Positions 52,658 to 60,944 are shown, numbered from the stretch's first letter. The stretch is DNA of 64,000 bases from Clostridia bacterium (GCA_017399965.1 JAFQAP010000030.1:39495-103494); one strand, 5' to 3'. A program made the numbers and translations. Notes: generated by a model not told the origin, from the letters alone.

Positions 52658-52939
52658 TCAAACGGATATTTTAGGTAAGTCTTCGTACAACACTTCCAAA
52701 AGCGTGTCAAAAGGACTTTTATCTTTGTTATCCATATTATACGAATGATGCTCAAAAATGCCTTTAAAATTGCAAATATCGCCCCTATCGACGAAGTATT
52801 CCAGTAGTTGACCGTTTTTACGAATGATCACGTGCATATTTCCAAAGACTCGGCGGTCGTACTTAAAATACACCAAATCGCAACCGCAATCGTTAACAAG
52901 CTCTTCAAGCCGCTTTTTATACTTTCTGTATTTAAACAT
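52658..52939 (-). CDS. Hypothetical protein
   Basis: 93 residues, unrecognised. An N-terminal helix (KYRKYKKRLEELVNDCGCD) precedes a short beta-rich stretch. Start is five bases after the stop of the membrane-protein gene, with a poor ribosome binding site (AGAGAGA), suggesting translational coupling. Together with its neighbours it forms a small AT-rich cluster. Confidence 0.5.
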   Translation of the reverse strand: MFKYRKYKKRLEELVNDCGCDLVYFKYDRRVFGNMHVIIRKNGQLLEYFVDRGDICNFKGIFEHHSYNMDNKDKSPFDTLLEVLYEDLPKISV

Positions 52940-52944
52940 AATAA

Positions 52945-53379
52945 TTATAAAATCTCTCTTGAATAATACGTTTCTATAGCTTTTTTAATTGCTTTTCTTT
53001 TATCTAAGTACATCACTTTGCCATTTTTATGGACAATTTTATACGCCGGATTTCTGTCGTTATTGCTATTTTGTATAGATGCTATATTGTCCCAACGGAA
53101 TTTTTGAATTGTCTTATTAAAAAAACAAATTGATATACCGCTTTGTTCAATAATTACATATTGAAATATCGAATAAAATCTCAAAACCATATAAAGAAAT
53201 ATGGATGAAAATAAACCTATTGCTAAATACACAAGCCCTTTCTCTAATAGATAACACTCTTCAGCATTGGAAAAAATCATACAGATGGTAAAAAGTATTG
53301 TAATAAAAAGAAATAAGCAGGGTATACCAACAAATACACTTAATGATAGATATAGGTTTTTTATAAATTTAAATTTCAT
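52945..53379 (-). CDS. Two-pass membrane protein with PH-like C-terminal domain
   Basis: 144 residues: two hydrophobic segments (about 13-37 and 47-67) followed by a beta-rich segment with the pattern of bacterial PH domains (YVIIEQSGISICFFNKTIQKFRWDNIASIQ...). AGGAGGTAG precedes the ATG. First of three small AT-rich genes. Function unknown. Confidence 0.6.
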   Translation of the reverse strand: MKFKFIKNLYLSLSVFVGIPCLFLFITILFTICMIFSNAEECYLLEKGLVYLAIGLFSSIFLYMVLRFYSIFQYVIIEQSGISICFFNKTIQKFRWDNIASIQNSNNDRNPAYKIVHKNGKVMYLDKRKAIKKAIETYYSREIL

Positions 53380-53461
53380 ATTCTACCTCCTGATGCACGT
53401 GAAGTTTGTGTATCTGAAAGCCTAAAACAATTCTTGTAACAAAATACTACCACATAAAAAC

Positions 53462-53490
53462 AAAAAAGTCAACAGCCTTAAACTGTTGAC
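53462..53490 (-). terminator. Terminator of the tRNA transcript
   Basis: On the minus strand GTCAACAG / CTGTTGAC with 7-base loop, then TTTTTTG. Confidence 0.85.
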
Positions 53491-53501
53491 AAAATAACGA
53501 A

Positions 53502-53614
53502 AAAAACACTCAAGTCTTTGGTGCACCTTCAGGGATTCGAACCCGGGACCCACTGATTAAGAGTCAGTTGCTCTACCAACTGAGCTAAAGGTGCATATAG
53601 ACTTGAGTGTTTTT
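53502..53614. repeat. 16-base inverted repeat bracketing the tRNA-Lys
   Basis: AAAAACACTCAAGTCT at 53502-53517 is the exact reverse complement of 53599-53614. It encloses the tRNA with four bases on the 5' side and one base after CCA on the 3' side, so a primary transcript could extend the acceptor stem by a 16-pair helix. Confidence 0.85.
53519..53594 (-). tRNA. tRNA-Lys (anticodon CTT), CCA encoded
   Basis: Complete cloverleaf on the minus strand: acceptor GCACCTT/AAGGTGC, T8-A9, D arm with GCTC...GAGC, anticodon arm CTGA-CTCTTAA-TCAG (anticodon CTT), T arm with TTCGAAT loop and one C-T mismatch in the stem, discriminator A and encoded CCA. Confidence 0.95.
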
Positions 53615-53658
53615 GGCGCCTCTTTTAGGACTTGAACCTAAGACCCCCTGATTAACAG
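53614..53658 (-). pseudogene. 3' fragment of a tRNA-Asn gene (anticodon GTT), probable att scar
   Basis: Minus strand: anticodon loop CTGTTAA, 3' anticodon strand TCAGG, T arm TTAGG-TTCAAGT-CCTAA (perfect), acceptor 3' strand AAGAGGC, discriminator G and CCA. Nothing 5' of the anticodon loop matches a tRNA: no D arm or GCCTCTT acceptor strand is present in the next several hundred bases. A break at the anticodon loop is the favoured crossover point of tyrosine integrases. The intact copy should lie at the far end of the inserted element, beyond the window. Confidence 0.75.
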
Positions 53659-53659
53659 T

Positions 53660-53753
53660 AGTCAGAGACATTTGTACATTATTTACTCTGAGTACATTGT
53701 TCCCGATTTTTCTGTAAATAATGGACTCCGTGGAAGCAATGGAAGTATGTCCC
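53660..53753 (-). pseudogene. Possible remnant of a tyrosine integrase C-terminus
   Basis: Next to the tRNA fragment, one minus-strand frame reads GHTSIASTESIIYRKIG, which resembles the final His and Tyr region of phage-type integrases (LGHSSIATTE-x-Y). A stop codon lies four codons upstream in the same frame and no start exists, so if real it is decayed. Similarity is judged by eye only. Confidence 0.3.
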
Positions 53754-54129
53754 GTCCACTATTTTCGCACAGTCCAAAATTTCATGCGTCGTTTTATGCG
53801 TCAGGCAAATATCACTGAAGACAAGAGCGAACCAACGGCAATTGGATAACTACACATTGGCTTGTTCCTGTTGAGCAAAGTATAACACATACACTTAAAC
53901 TTGTCAATGATATTATGTATACTGTCAAAAAAATTTTCCTTCACATACAAGAAACGCACAGAAAATGTAATTCCGCATTAGAATTGAGTGACTTTTAAAG
54001 TCTAATGATGTTTATCTAATATCTCTCTTTTCTGTACCGCATTAGATTAAAATTCAATTTGTATAATTAAATACAGCACGGAAAAACCGATTATAACCTG
54101 CACCATTAATGGAGGTTATAGCACACTTA
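53754..54129. other. AT-rich stretch with no gene
   Basis: No credible coding region. It holds two copies of CCGCATTAGA (about 53973 and 54037) and, at about 54092-54120, a hairpin-like inverted repeat (ATAACCT..CCATT/AATGG..AGGTTAT) just downstream of the last RiPP-locus gene that could end its transcript. Confidence 0.6.
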
Positions 54130-55896
54130 TTACAATGACATTTTTTCGCTAAGGAGATAAAGAACATTATTTATAGCTTTTTTTTCGTCAGCGCATAATT
54201 TTTCAACACTAGCAATAAGTCGTCCAAGCGCACCAATGTTTTTAGTAAAATTATATTTCAAACCTAGGTTAACCGCGCGTTCGGCTAGTTTTAATGTGCA
54301 AGCATATATGCTCTCCATATCAATATAAGGTAGTTTTTCACGTTTAACAATATAATTGAGTCTCCAGGCCATAATTCGTTTATGTTCTGCAAAACCATAT
54401 AGAGCTGTCATATGAACATACTTTTTCTTTTCTGCAGTCTCTTTTATGTGTTCGCAAAATTTCACTGTCGCATCATAATTATAATATTGCTGTGTGCTTT
54501 TCTTGCTATATCTTGTGTTATCATCATGACATATAGAGTTGATATACTCAGTTAATTTAGTATACAAAGCATGTATATCGTAATCAACTATTGCTTTATC
54601 GTTTTTTTTGATCAAATTCAAATGCATAAAATACATATTTGAACATGCCATATATACTGCTTTTATGGGAACAATCAATTCTTCGTATCGTTCTCTGTCG
54701 CTATATGATTCCGCATAAAACACCTGTTTTTCCGAATCGTATCCAAAAATGAGCAAACCGTGCGACATATGCTTTTCATTATATCTTGCCTTTCCTGGAA
54801 TATAGTATGTGTCAAGCCAAATGTCACTATAATATCCAGCTTTTAAACCATTGATGATGAACTCTATAACATTGATATTATTTGCGTTCAAAATATCAGC
54901 TGTTATACTTCTAAAATCCAAACATTCCCAAGAATTATATAAATTATTATGGTAGTCAAACCAATCATACCAAGGCTTATATATGACCTCTATATAATCA
55001 TTGAGAACTAGACGTTCTACTTTACTATGATCATCAACTTGTAAGACGCTTAATGGAAAAGCATGTCTTAAAAAATTTTTTACCATAGGATTTTTTTCAA
55101 TTGGCAAAAAAATCGAATCAGCAAGTATCTTATTAGACGGTTTTTTATAAACAACGACTGATGCCTCAACCAATTCTTTCTCGAGTGCATTGTGATAATG
55201 CACTCTATACTGATCGACTATATCCATAACATCCGATGTATAATTCACTGATATTGTAGGGAATGCTCCATTACATATTCTCTTTGAAGTAATTTGCGAG
55301 AAATTTGTAATACAAATTGATACTCCACACCGATGCAAATCGTCCAATTGTTGATCAGTACAATCCTTATACGAGAAAGCAAGTGACGCATCTCGGCATT
55401 TAAGATGAGCATTTATCAAAGCAATTTTATTACCAGCTTCTTCTATCAAATTTCTACCATTATCAAACGGGTGCCACAGTGGATATATGTCAACAAGACC
55501 ACTATCGCTCATTTCTTTAGCTTCCATCCAACTAAAATGAGGACAAAAATCTTTTATACCTTTATATTTATCCAAACCGACCAAATCGGTTGAAATAAAA
55601 ATGGACACTGGTATATTCAGTTTTTTCAACAATGGAAATACAAGAGTGTAATTGTTTTTGTATCCTCCTTCGAAAATCACACAAAACGGCTTTGACGGCC
55701 ATGAGGCATCTCCAATGCTGCATTTATATGCTTCACGCAACGAAATCGGAGTATATCCTTGGCTGAGCATGGTATTCATATCATACTCAAATTTTTCGAT
55801 TGTCGTGCAAAAACGCATATCTCCATTATCGCAAGCCACGACTGAAGTATATAAAAGCACCGGGCAATTATTCGCGCATGATTGTTCCATCATCAT
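54130..55896 (-). CDS. NodB-like domain fused to papain/BtrH-like domain, RiPP locus
   Basis: 588 residues from the first of three ATG codons at 55896, eight bases after GAGGT (a TTG at 55920 lacks a ribosome site). Residues about 10-195 have the fold order of polysaccharide deacetylases (PVLLYTSV, GYTPISLREA, FCVIFEGGY, IPVSIFIS, DIYPLWHP), but the catalytic acidic pair TFDDG is F-E-G-G, so metal-dependent deacetylation is doubtful. Residues about 300-420 suggest a Cys-His domain (SWECLDFRS with Cys325; HMSHGLLIFGYD with His379) like papain-type or BtrH N-terminal acyltransferase domains. The rest is helical. Last gene of the RiPP operon; it may act on a product loaded on the carrier-like protein. 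Assignment is by motif order only. Confidence 0.6.
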   Translation of the reverse strand: MMMEQSCANNCPVLLYTSVVACDNGDMRFCTTIEKFEYDMNTMLSQGYTPISLREAYKCSIGDASWPSKPFCVIFEGGYKNNYTLVFPLLKKLNIPVSIFISTDLVGLDKYKGIKDFCPHFSWMEAKEMSDSGLVDIYPLWHPFDNGRNLIEEAGNKIALINAHLKCRDASLAFSYKDCTDQQLDDLHRCGVSICITNFSQITSKRICNGAFPTISVNYTSDVMDIVDQYRVHYHNALEKELVEASVVVYKKPSNKILADSIFLPIEKNPMVKNFLRHAFPLSVLQVDDHSKVERLVLNDYIEVIYKPWYDWFDYHNNLYNSWECLDFRSITADILNANNINVIEFIINGLKAGYYSDIWLDTYYIPGKARYNEKHMSHGLLIFGYDSEKQVFYAESYSDRERYEELIVPIKAVYMACSNMYFMHLNLIKKNDKAIVDYDIHALYTKLTEYINSICHDDNTRYSKKSTQQYYNYDATVKFCEHIKETAEKKKYVHMTALYGFAEHKRIMAWRLNYIVKREKLPYIDMESIYACTLKLAERAVNLGLKYNFTKNIGALGRLIASVEKLCADEKKAINNVLYLLSEKMSL

Positions 55897-56036
55897 TGTA
55901 TTGTACCTCATAAATGGCAATTATAGTATCAAAAAGAAATCCGTTTCACAAAATGATCAATGTACTTTAAATATATATCCTATTTCTCAAGTAATAAGGC
56001 AATCTAAATAAATTTTCTATGCCGTACATATTATCG

Positions 56037-57821
56037 TTATTTAAAATACTCAGCTTGTTTTTCGAAAAAGTCGTAGTAAAGTCCTTTTAAGTCCATTAGC
56101 TCTTTAAAAGTGCCAAGTTCTATTATTTCACCTTTGTCAAATACCGCTATTCTATCACAAAAACGAGTGCTTGAAATTCTGTGGGAAATATATATAGTCG
56201 ATTTACCTTTTGACATCTCAGAAAACTTCTGATATATTTCATATTCTGCCATCGGATCCAAAGCAGAAGTAGGCTCATCTAATATAAGCACCGGGGAGTT
56301 TTTAAAGAGGGCGCGTATTATTGCTATTTTTTGCATTTCACCGCCTGAAAAATCAACCCCGGCAGCCGATAATACTTTTGTGACAGGGGTATCTAAACCT
56401 TTATACAGTTTCTCAAGACGTGTACCCATACCATTGTCGCTAAATAATTGAGCAATGGTCTCTTTTTCTTCGAGTGTAGCTGTTTCTTTACCAGTAATAT
56501 TCTCTAAAAGCGAAAACGGCAACAGCGAAAAATCTTGATTAACGGTTGCGAACACTTTCAAATAATCCGAATACTCTATATCGCGTATATCGATACCATT
56601 TAAATAAATAGCCCCTTCTGTTGGATCGTACATACGTGTAAGTAACATAACGAAAGAAGTTTTACCGGCACCATTGAATCCCACAACGGCGAGTTTTTCA
56701 GAAGGCTTTATCGTTAAATTGATATTTTTGAGAACAAACGAAGTGCTGTTTGGATACCTAAAAGAAACATTTCTGAACTCAATCTCAACATTATCTAAAT
56801 CAATATCATCAATTGTGGTTTTCGACTTAACATTAAACTTGCTTCGTATTTTATGGAACGACTTATGTCTATTAATATAGAACATGCTGTCACTATAATT
56901 AATAATATTAGTGGTCAAAAAAGTCGTAGCAGACATAAAACTTAAAAGCGATGAAACACCCATAGTGAATTCACCGATTGTAATTTGTCCCTCAAAAGTA
57001 TTTAACCCAAGTAATACATATGCAGAAATCTGAAATGCAACTGTAAGCGCAAAGGCAACGCAATCAATTATTCCGCCATCCCTAATTCTGCGACGATCAA
57101 AAGCTAACATTGCATCTTGGAATGATTTGAGCTTGTTTACGATCAAACCGCCCAAATTATACATAATAACGTCTTTCTTTTTTTCGATGTTAGTAGGAAG
57201 CTCCGATGAAAAAACAACTCTTCGTTGATCGGCCATACTATCAAGATTATGCTTTTTATTGTTTTTAACCCGGATAATATGAAGGAGCGTCTGAAGAGCT
57301 ATTATAATAACCGCTACTAAGAACAACCACGCATTTAAATGTGTTATGAGTGAAACCACTCCTATGAGTGTAATTGCTTTTGAAATCATTGAGCAAACTA
57401 CAGTCAAACTCGTAAAAAAGTTATTTCCACGCGCAGTTCGATAAACCGAATGAATACGATCTAAAGTAGCAGAATCATTAAATTGCTCGAAGTCAATCGT
57501 CATGCATTTTGCATTAAGGTCGTTGACAATTTTGTTTGTCAGCTTCATCAACAAATACTCTTTGGTCTTCCCTAAAAACAAATTTATTGTTGTAAGCAAA
57601 TAGCTCATACCAAACATGAGTACCACATACAGTATGACCAAGTTGAAATTTGTACCTGATGATATAGTGTTTACAATAACTCCGGAAAACACAATGTTGG
57701 GAAAAGGGCTTAATGAAGTAATGACAATTTCCGAAATTAAAATAAATAAGAGCCTTTTATCATAATTCCAGATTTCGCGAATTGACCACATAAGTCCGGA
57801 TTCTTTTTTCTTTGCTGCCAT
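56037..57821 (-). CDS. ABC exporter of the RiPP locus
   Basis: 594 residues: six-helix transmembrane domain (about 25-310), then ATPase with Walker A GFNGAGKTS, signature FSGGEMQK, Walker B and Glu in LILDEPTSALDP and switch His in ISHRIS. It lacks the N-terminal C39 peptidase domain of leader-cleaving RiPP exporters, so cleavage must be done separately; a subtilisin-like gene lies two genes upstream. GGAGGTGATAG precedes the ATG. A single gene implies a homodimer. Probably exports the mature peptide or confers self-protection. Confidence 0.88.
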   Translation of the reverse strand: MAAKKKESGLMWSIREIWNYDKRLLFILISEIVITSLSPFPNIVFSGVIVNTISSGTNFNLVILYVVLMFGMSYLLTTINLFLGKTKEYLLMKLTNKIVNDLNAKCMTIDFEQFNDSATLDRIHSVYRTARGNNFFTSLTVVCSMISKAITLIGVVSLITHLNAWLFLVAVIIIALQTLLHIIRVKNNKKHNLDSMADQRRVVFSSELPTNIEKKKDVIMYNLGGLIVNKLKSFQDAMLAFDRRRIRDGGIIDCVAFALTVAFQISAYVLLGLNTFEGQITIGEFTMGVSSLLSFMSATTFLTTNIINYSDSMFYINRHKSFHKIRSKFNVKSKTTIDDIDLDNVEIEFRNVSFRYPNSTSFVLKNINLTIKPSEKLAVVGFNGAGKTSFVMLLTRMYDPTEGAIYLNGIDIRDIEYSDYLKVFATVNQDFSLLPFSLLENITGKETATLEEKETIAQLFSDNGMGTRLEKLYKGLDTPVTKVLSAAGVDFSGGEMQKIAIIRALFKNSPVLILDEPTSALDPMAEYEIYQKFSEMSKGKSTIYISHRISSTRFCDRIAVFDKGEIIELGTFKELMDLKGLYYDFFEKQAEYFK

Positions 57822-57857
57822 TCTATCACCTCCGCTATCATCAAATAAATGTTATAC

Positions 57858-58238
57858 TTATTCGAGGTTTAATGCCACATACAAATCATGAAAATACGTT
57901 TCAATAAGCAATGGAATGATATAATACTTGTATGCGCCTTTTTCTTTGAACTTATCAATTGTATCTTGATCATCGTCAAAAGAATAAATAAAGACCTTTG
58001 CCTGCGGACATAATTGCTTAACTGTTTCCAGTAAAGCGATTCCATCCATTTTGGCTTTCAATAGCTCAATGACAATTATTTGAGGGTTTGTTTCGTTTAT
58101 AACTTTGACCGCCTCTTTTTCATTCCGCGCCTTGAAACACAAATACGTATCCGGTACATATTTGTCGTGAACATCTTGTATGCTTTTCAAATCTCGCTTA
58201 TCGGGGGTAATTGTGAGCACTTTAATTTTTTCTTTCAT
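57858..58238 (-). CDS. Receiver-like protein with non-phosphorylatable site
   Basis: 126 residues, a CheY-type fold by pattern (VLTITPDKRD, PQIIVIELLKAKMDGIALL, KVFIYSFDDD, GAYKYYIIPLL). The phospho-acceptor aspartate is Glu58 and the conserved lysine before Pro is Ile, and the N-terminal acidic pair is reduced to one Asp, so it cannot be an ordinary phospho-switch; Glu may mimic the active state. No output domain. It lies between the peptidase and exporter genes with 36 bases to the latter. A protein-interaction or regulatory role in the peptide pathway is inferred. Confidence 0.75.
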   Translation of the reverse strand: MKEKIKVLTITPDKRDLKSIQDVHDKYVPDTYLCFKARNEKEAVKVINETNPQIIVIELLKAKMDGIALLETVKQLCPQAKVFIYSFDDDQDTIDKFKEKGAYKYYIIPLLIETYFHDLYVALNLE

Positions 58239-58422
58239 GGGAATCTCCTTGTAATATTATAAAAATTATATAAAGCTTCGTAAAGCCATCCTTAAACAAT
58301 AAACTTTCGATTGACGAACTATATAAATGAAGACCTTATTATATTGTTTCTCCGCACATACATATTGCACGCATTAATCAAAACTCAACTCTAATATACT
58401 CATTCAACTGTTTAGGCAATAT
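58239..58422. other. Spacer with possible internal promoter
   Basis: AT-rich. Two TATAAT-like boxes on the minus strand at about 58255-58275 precede the receiver-like gene; -35 sequences are poor. No small gene recognised. Confidence 0.35.
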
Positions 58423-60213
58423 TCAAAAGAAATCAATTATGTCTTGGCATATTCTCTCAATATGATGCTTATTGCCCAATAAATATGCAGGTTTTTGGAA
58501 TTCCTTTTTTAAAACATCCGCAAATTGTTCAAATTCTTCTTCTGTAACTTTCCTCTTCATATTGCCCAATGCGCCTTTCCAATCATTTACATAGGTAACA
58601 GGAAACACAACAAATGCAATAACAGTAGCCCCAGTTAACCCCATAAGTGTATATATAGAATTCCTTATATACGGAATTTCATCATAGATATTAACACACA
58701 TCACAATTGCATCCGGCTGAGTTCCTAAGGCGAAATGGTACTGCATATTTGGGAACTCAAGCATATTATTGCAATAATATGGGACGATTTGTGCCTGCGT
58801 TGAAGTAAGAATAATTTCTCTTTTTCTGCACAGCTTGTTTATTTGCGCATTCAAGTATATTACAATATCATGATTTGACAGATTAACAGTCGAGTTATAT
58901 CCCATTGGGAAAACAACATCAAAACCAAACAACAATGAATGTGGCTCGGTTCCAATAGTCCCTACACTATACCCCGTGTTTTCCAAGACTTGCTTTATGG
59001 ATAGCTGAAGCGAAAATTTGCCTTGTTGCGATGATGTACCATATATACCCAATACAGGTTTATCGTTTTTATACAGTTTTCCAAATGTGTTATACGGCAC
59101 ATCATCTTTTGTGACTCGCGGGTAGAAATATTTTATACTTGATGAATTCAATAAATCCAAATATTGCTCTAAAGGATCAAATGAATATATATTGACGCCT
59201 TCATTTATGGCCTTTTGAATCAAAATCCTCCTATAATCCCGCCCGAGCAATTTATTTATTTCACCCAAGTGACCAAGAATAATTGTATCTGCATTTGCAA
59301 AATCCAATGAGCCTATGTCTACAATAGTTTTGTCAAACGTGACCCCGTCAAAATAACTTGATATTCGCTTTCCAACCCTTCCAGAGTAACGAACGTCGTA
59401 ATAGTCGTTGATGCAAAATGACAACATATCATTAAATCTAACAAATGCATGTACTTCCTTAGAAAAGGGAAAAACCACTGCATTTTTAATTTCAAATGGT
59501 TGATTTTTTGTTTTAGCCATCGCTACTCGGTCCTTGAAAATCCCACATGATTTTGTTTTTAAAGATGACAAAACATTTTCAATCGCCGTCCCTTTTGAAA
59601 TCTCGTTTGCCGTAATTGCAGATATATGCGCACAAGCAATGCTTGAACCACTTACGATTAAATTTTGCCCTCCTTGTGTCGTAACACGTTGTACGCTACC
59701 TTTGGCTAAAATATTAACAGGACTATTCTCAACAAAATAAAACTCATCAGTACTTCTTATATCAGCATGGCTATCGACGCCTATAACACAATCAAACGAT
59801 GCAGGGTAAGAATAGCATCCATCATTATCAAAGGCAGAAATAATTAATGTTCCCTTGTCCGACAAAGCTTTACACACTTTATATAATTCGTCATATTTTT
59901 CTGTAGATTTCAAGCCTAAACTAATATTTATTACATTACAATCAATATTGTTTTTAATATATTCCAGCGCATATATCAGGCACGAATCATCACACTGCTC
60001 TTGCCAATCGGGCAATTTTACAACAAAAATTTGGTCACTGATCATGCGCTTGTTAATAATGGAATATATTATAGTTCCATGTCCGACTTCGTCATCCAAA
60101 CAATTTCCAACAGATAAACAATTGTACGAATACTCTATGCTAACCCCCGAAACGTCGGGATACTTATTAGTATTTATACCGCTATCAATGATTACAACAT
60201 TATATTTGCACAT
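58423..60213 (-). CDS. Subtilisin-like protease fused to P-loop domain, RiPP locus
   Basis: 596 residues. N-terminal S8 peptidase (1 to about 215): Asp10 in IIDSG, His45 in GHGT, oxyanion Asn near 130, and the serine motif GSSIACAH (Ser191), so the catalytic triad looks intact. No signal peptide or propeptide: it works inside the cell. Residues about 240-596 form a second domain with a GTSSQQGK nucleotide-binding loop (392-399), as in DUF1611-like proteins and the 'peptide maturation' family of clostridial radical SAM loci. Gene follows the precursor peptide gene. Most likely it removes the leader after modification, driven or gated by nucleotide binding. Fusion of the two domains is unusual as far as I know. 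Confidence 0.78.
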   Translation of the reverse strand: MCKYNVVIIDSGINTNKYPDVSGVSIEYSYNCLSVGNCLDDEVGHGTIIYSIINKRMISDQIFVVKLPDWQEQCDDSCLIYALEYIKNNIDCNVINISLGLKSTEKYDELYKVCKALSDKGTLIISAFDNDGCYSYPASFDCVIGVDSHADIRSTDEFYFVENSPVNILAKGSVQRVTTQGGQNLIVSGSSIACAHISAITANEISKGTAIENVLSSLKTKSCGIFKDRVAMAKTKNQPFEIKNAVVFPFSKEVHAFVRFNDMLSFCINDYYDVRYSGRVGKRISSYFDGVTFDKTIVDIGSLDFANADTIILGHLGEINKLLGRDYRRILIQKAINEGVNIYSFDPLEQYLDLLNSSSIKYFYPRVTKDDVPYNTFGKLYKNDKPVLGIYGTSSQQGKFSLQLSIKQVLENTGYSVGTIGTEPHSLLFGFDVVFPMGYNSTVNLSNHDIVIYLNAQINKLCRKREIILTSTQAQIVPYYCNNMLEFPNMQYHFALGTQPDAIVMCVNIYDEIPYIRNSIYTLMGLTGATVIAFVVFPVTYVNDWKGALGNMKRKVTEEEFEQFADVLKKEFQKPAYLLGNKHHIERICQDIIDFF

Positions 60214-60270
60214 ATACGCTAACTCGTTTCAATTTTTATGTTTCATACGTCATATAATTATGAGGATAAT

Positions 60271-60329
60271 TAACAATGAGGTGTGAAATACCATTATAAT
60301 CTCTATAAGGAACCCACACCTCATTGTTA
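60271..60329 (-). promoter_or_regulatory. Long hairpin downstream of the precursor gene
   Basis: Perfect 15-base arms TAACAATGAGGTGTG / CACACCTCATTGTTA with a 29-base loop between precursor and protease genes. It lacks a T-run. In many RiPP loci such hairpins allow high expression of the precursor with lower read-through. Confidence 0.7.
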
Positions 60330-60401
60330 TAGATAAGATCAACTATCTCGTATTACCGCTAAGTCCCACATATGTTGATCTTCATCCGTCCTTTTCCATT
60401 A

Positions 60402-60545
60402 TCACTGGGGACACCATTCTTCGCACACGTTTACGGTATTAATTGTTGAAGTGCTGATCGATACATATGTCGAACCGCTTTCAAAAGAAAAATACCTTAC
60501 AGCATTCGCAGACGGTTTCATTCTCTTTTTAAGAATTTTTTTCAT
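60402..60545 (-). CDS. RiPP precursor peptide, two C-terminal cysteines
   Basis: 47 residues starting at ATG 60545, with AAGGAG at 60558-60553 and seven bases of spacing. The N-terminal half is basic (MKKILKKRMKPSANAVRYF), followed by FESGSTYVSISTSTIN and the tail TVNVCEEWCPQ. Its size, charged leader, Ser/Thr-rich middle and two cysteines four residues apart at the C-terminus are typical of substrates for radical SAM/SPASM maturases that form thioether links. It sits between the carrier-like gene and the protease gene, in the same direction. Cleavage site not evident; core is probably the C-terminal 15 to 25 residues. Not a named family to my knowledge. Confidence 0.82.
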   Translation of the reverse strand: MKKILKKRMKPSANAVRYFSFESGSTYVSISTSTINTVNVCEEWCPQ

Positions 60546-60695
60546 AACAACGCTCCTTTCTTAAATAGTCGATGCAAAAAATAATCCATTAGCAATTATT
60601 ATTTCGCAAGCGCAGAGTTTTTGCTATTGTCACGCGTAGGACTCAACGATAATACTTAATTTCTAAAGTTGCCCGGCATTGTTTTTTCGAAACAT
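60546..60695. other. Spacer before the precursor gene
   Basis: AT-rich; a separate precursor promoter may lie here (GTGACA followed by TAATAA-like boxes on minus), but none is clear. No other peptide gene found. Confidence 0.3.
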
Positions 60696-60944
60696 CTATG
60701 CAGTTTCGATAAGATAATCCAATTTTTCCGAAAAACCTTTTGCAGAAGTCAATATTTCGTAATTCAAAAAATCATCTGTTAGCTCAATATCAAACTCTTC
60801 TTCAACCGCAATAATAAAATTAATAAATTCAATTGATTCATAAATATAGTCACTAATAGCAAAATCTTCCAGTGTATCGTCAAAAAGAACAATACCCATC
60901 TTCTCTCTCAACAATTCAACAAGTCTTCGATATGATGAGCTCAT
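60696..60944 (-). CDS. Acyl-carrier-protein-like component of the RiPP locus
   Basis: 82 residues with the four-helix pattern of acyl carrier proteins. The usual D-S-L attachment motif appears as Y-E-S-I-E-F, so the serine is kept but the preceding Asp is Glu; FIIAVEEEFDIELTDDFL follows as expected of helix II-III. Such ACP-related proteins occur with radical SAM peptide maturases in clostridial loci. It overlaps the radical SAM stop by four bases (ATGA), so the two proteins are made together. Whether it is pantetheinylated is not known; a phosphopantetheinyl transferase is not in the window. Confidence 0.8.
   Translation of the reverse strand: MSSSYRRLVELLREKMGIVLFDDTLEDFAISDYIYESIEFINFIIAVEEEFDIELTDDFLNYEILTSAKGFSEKLDYLIETA

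Noticed and set aside
53614..53658. A second functional tRNA
   Set aside because: Only the 3' part exists; no D arm or 5' acceptor strand nearby.
60330..60401. Second precursor peptide after the first
   Set aside because: Frames here end after five to ten codons and none has a ribosome site.
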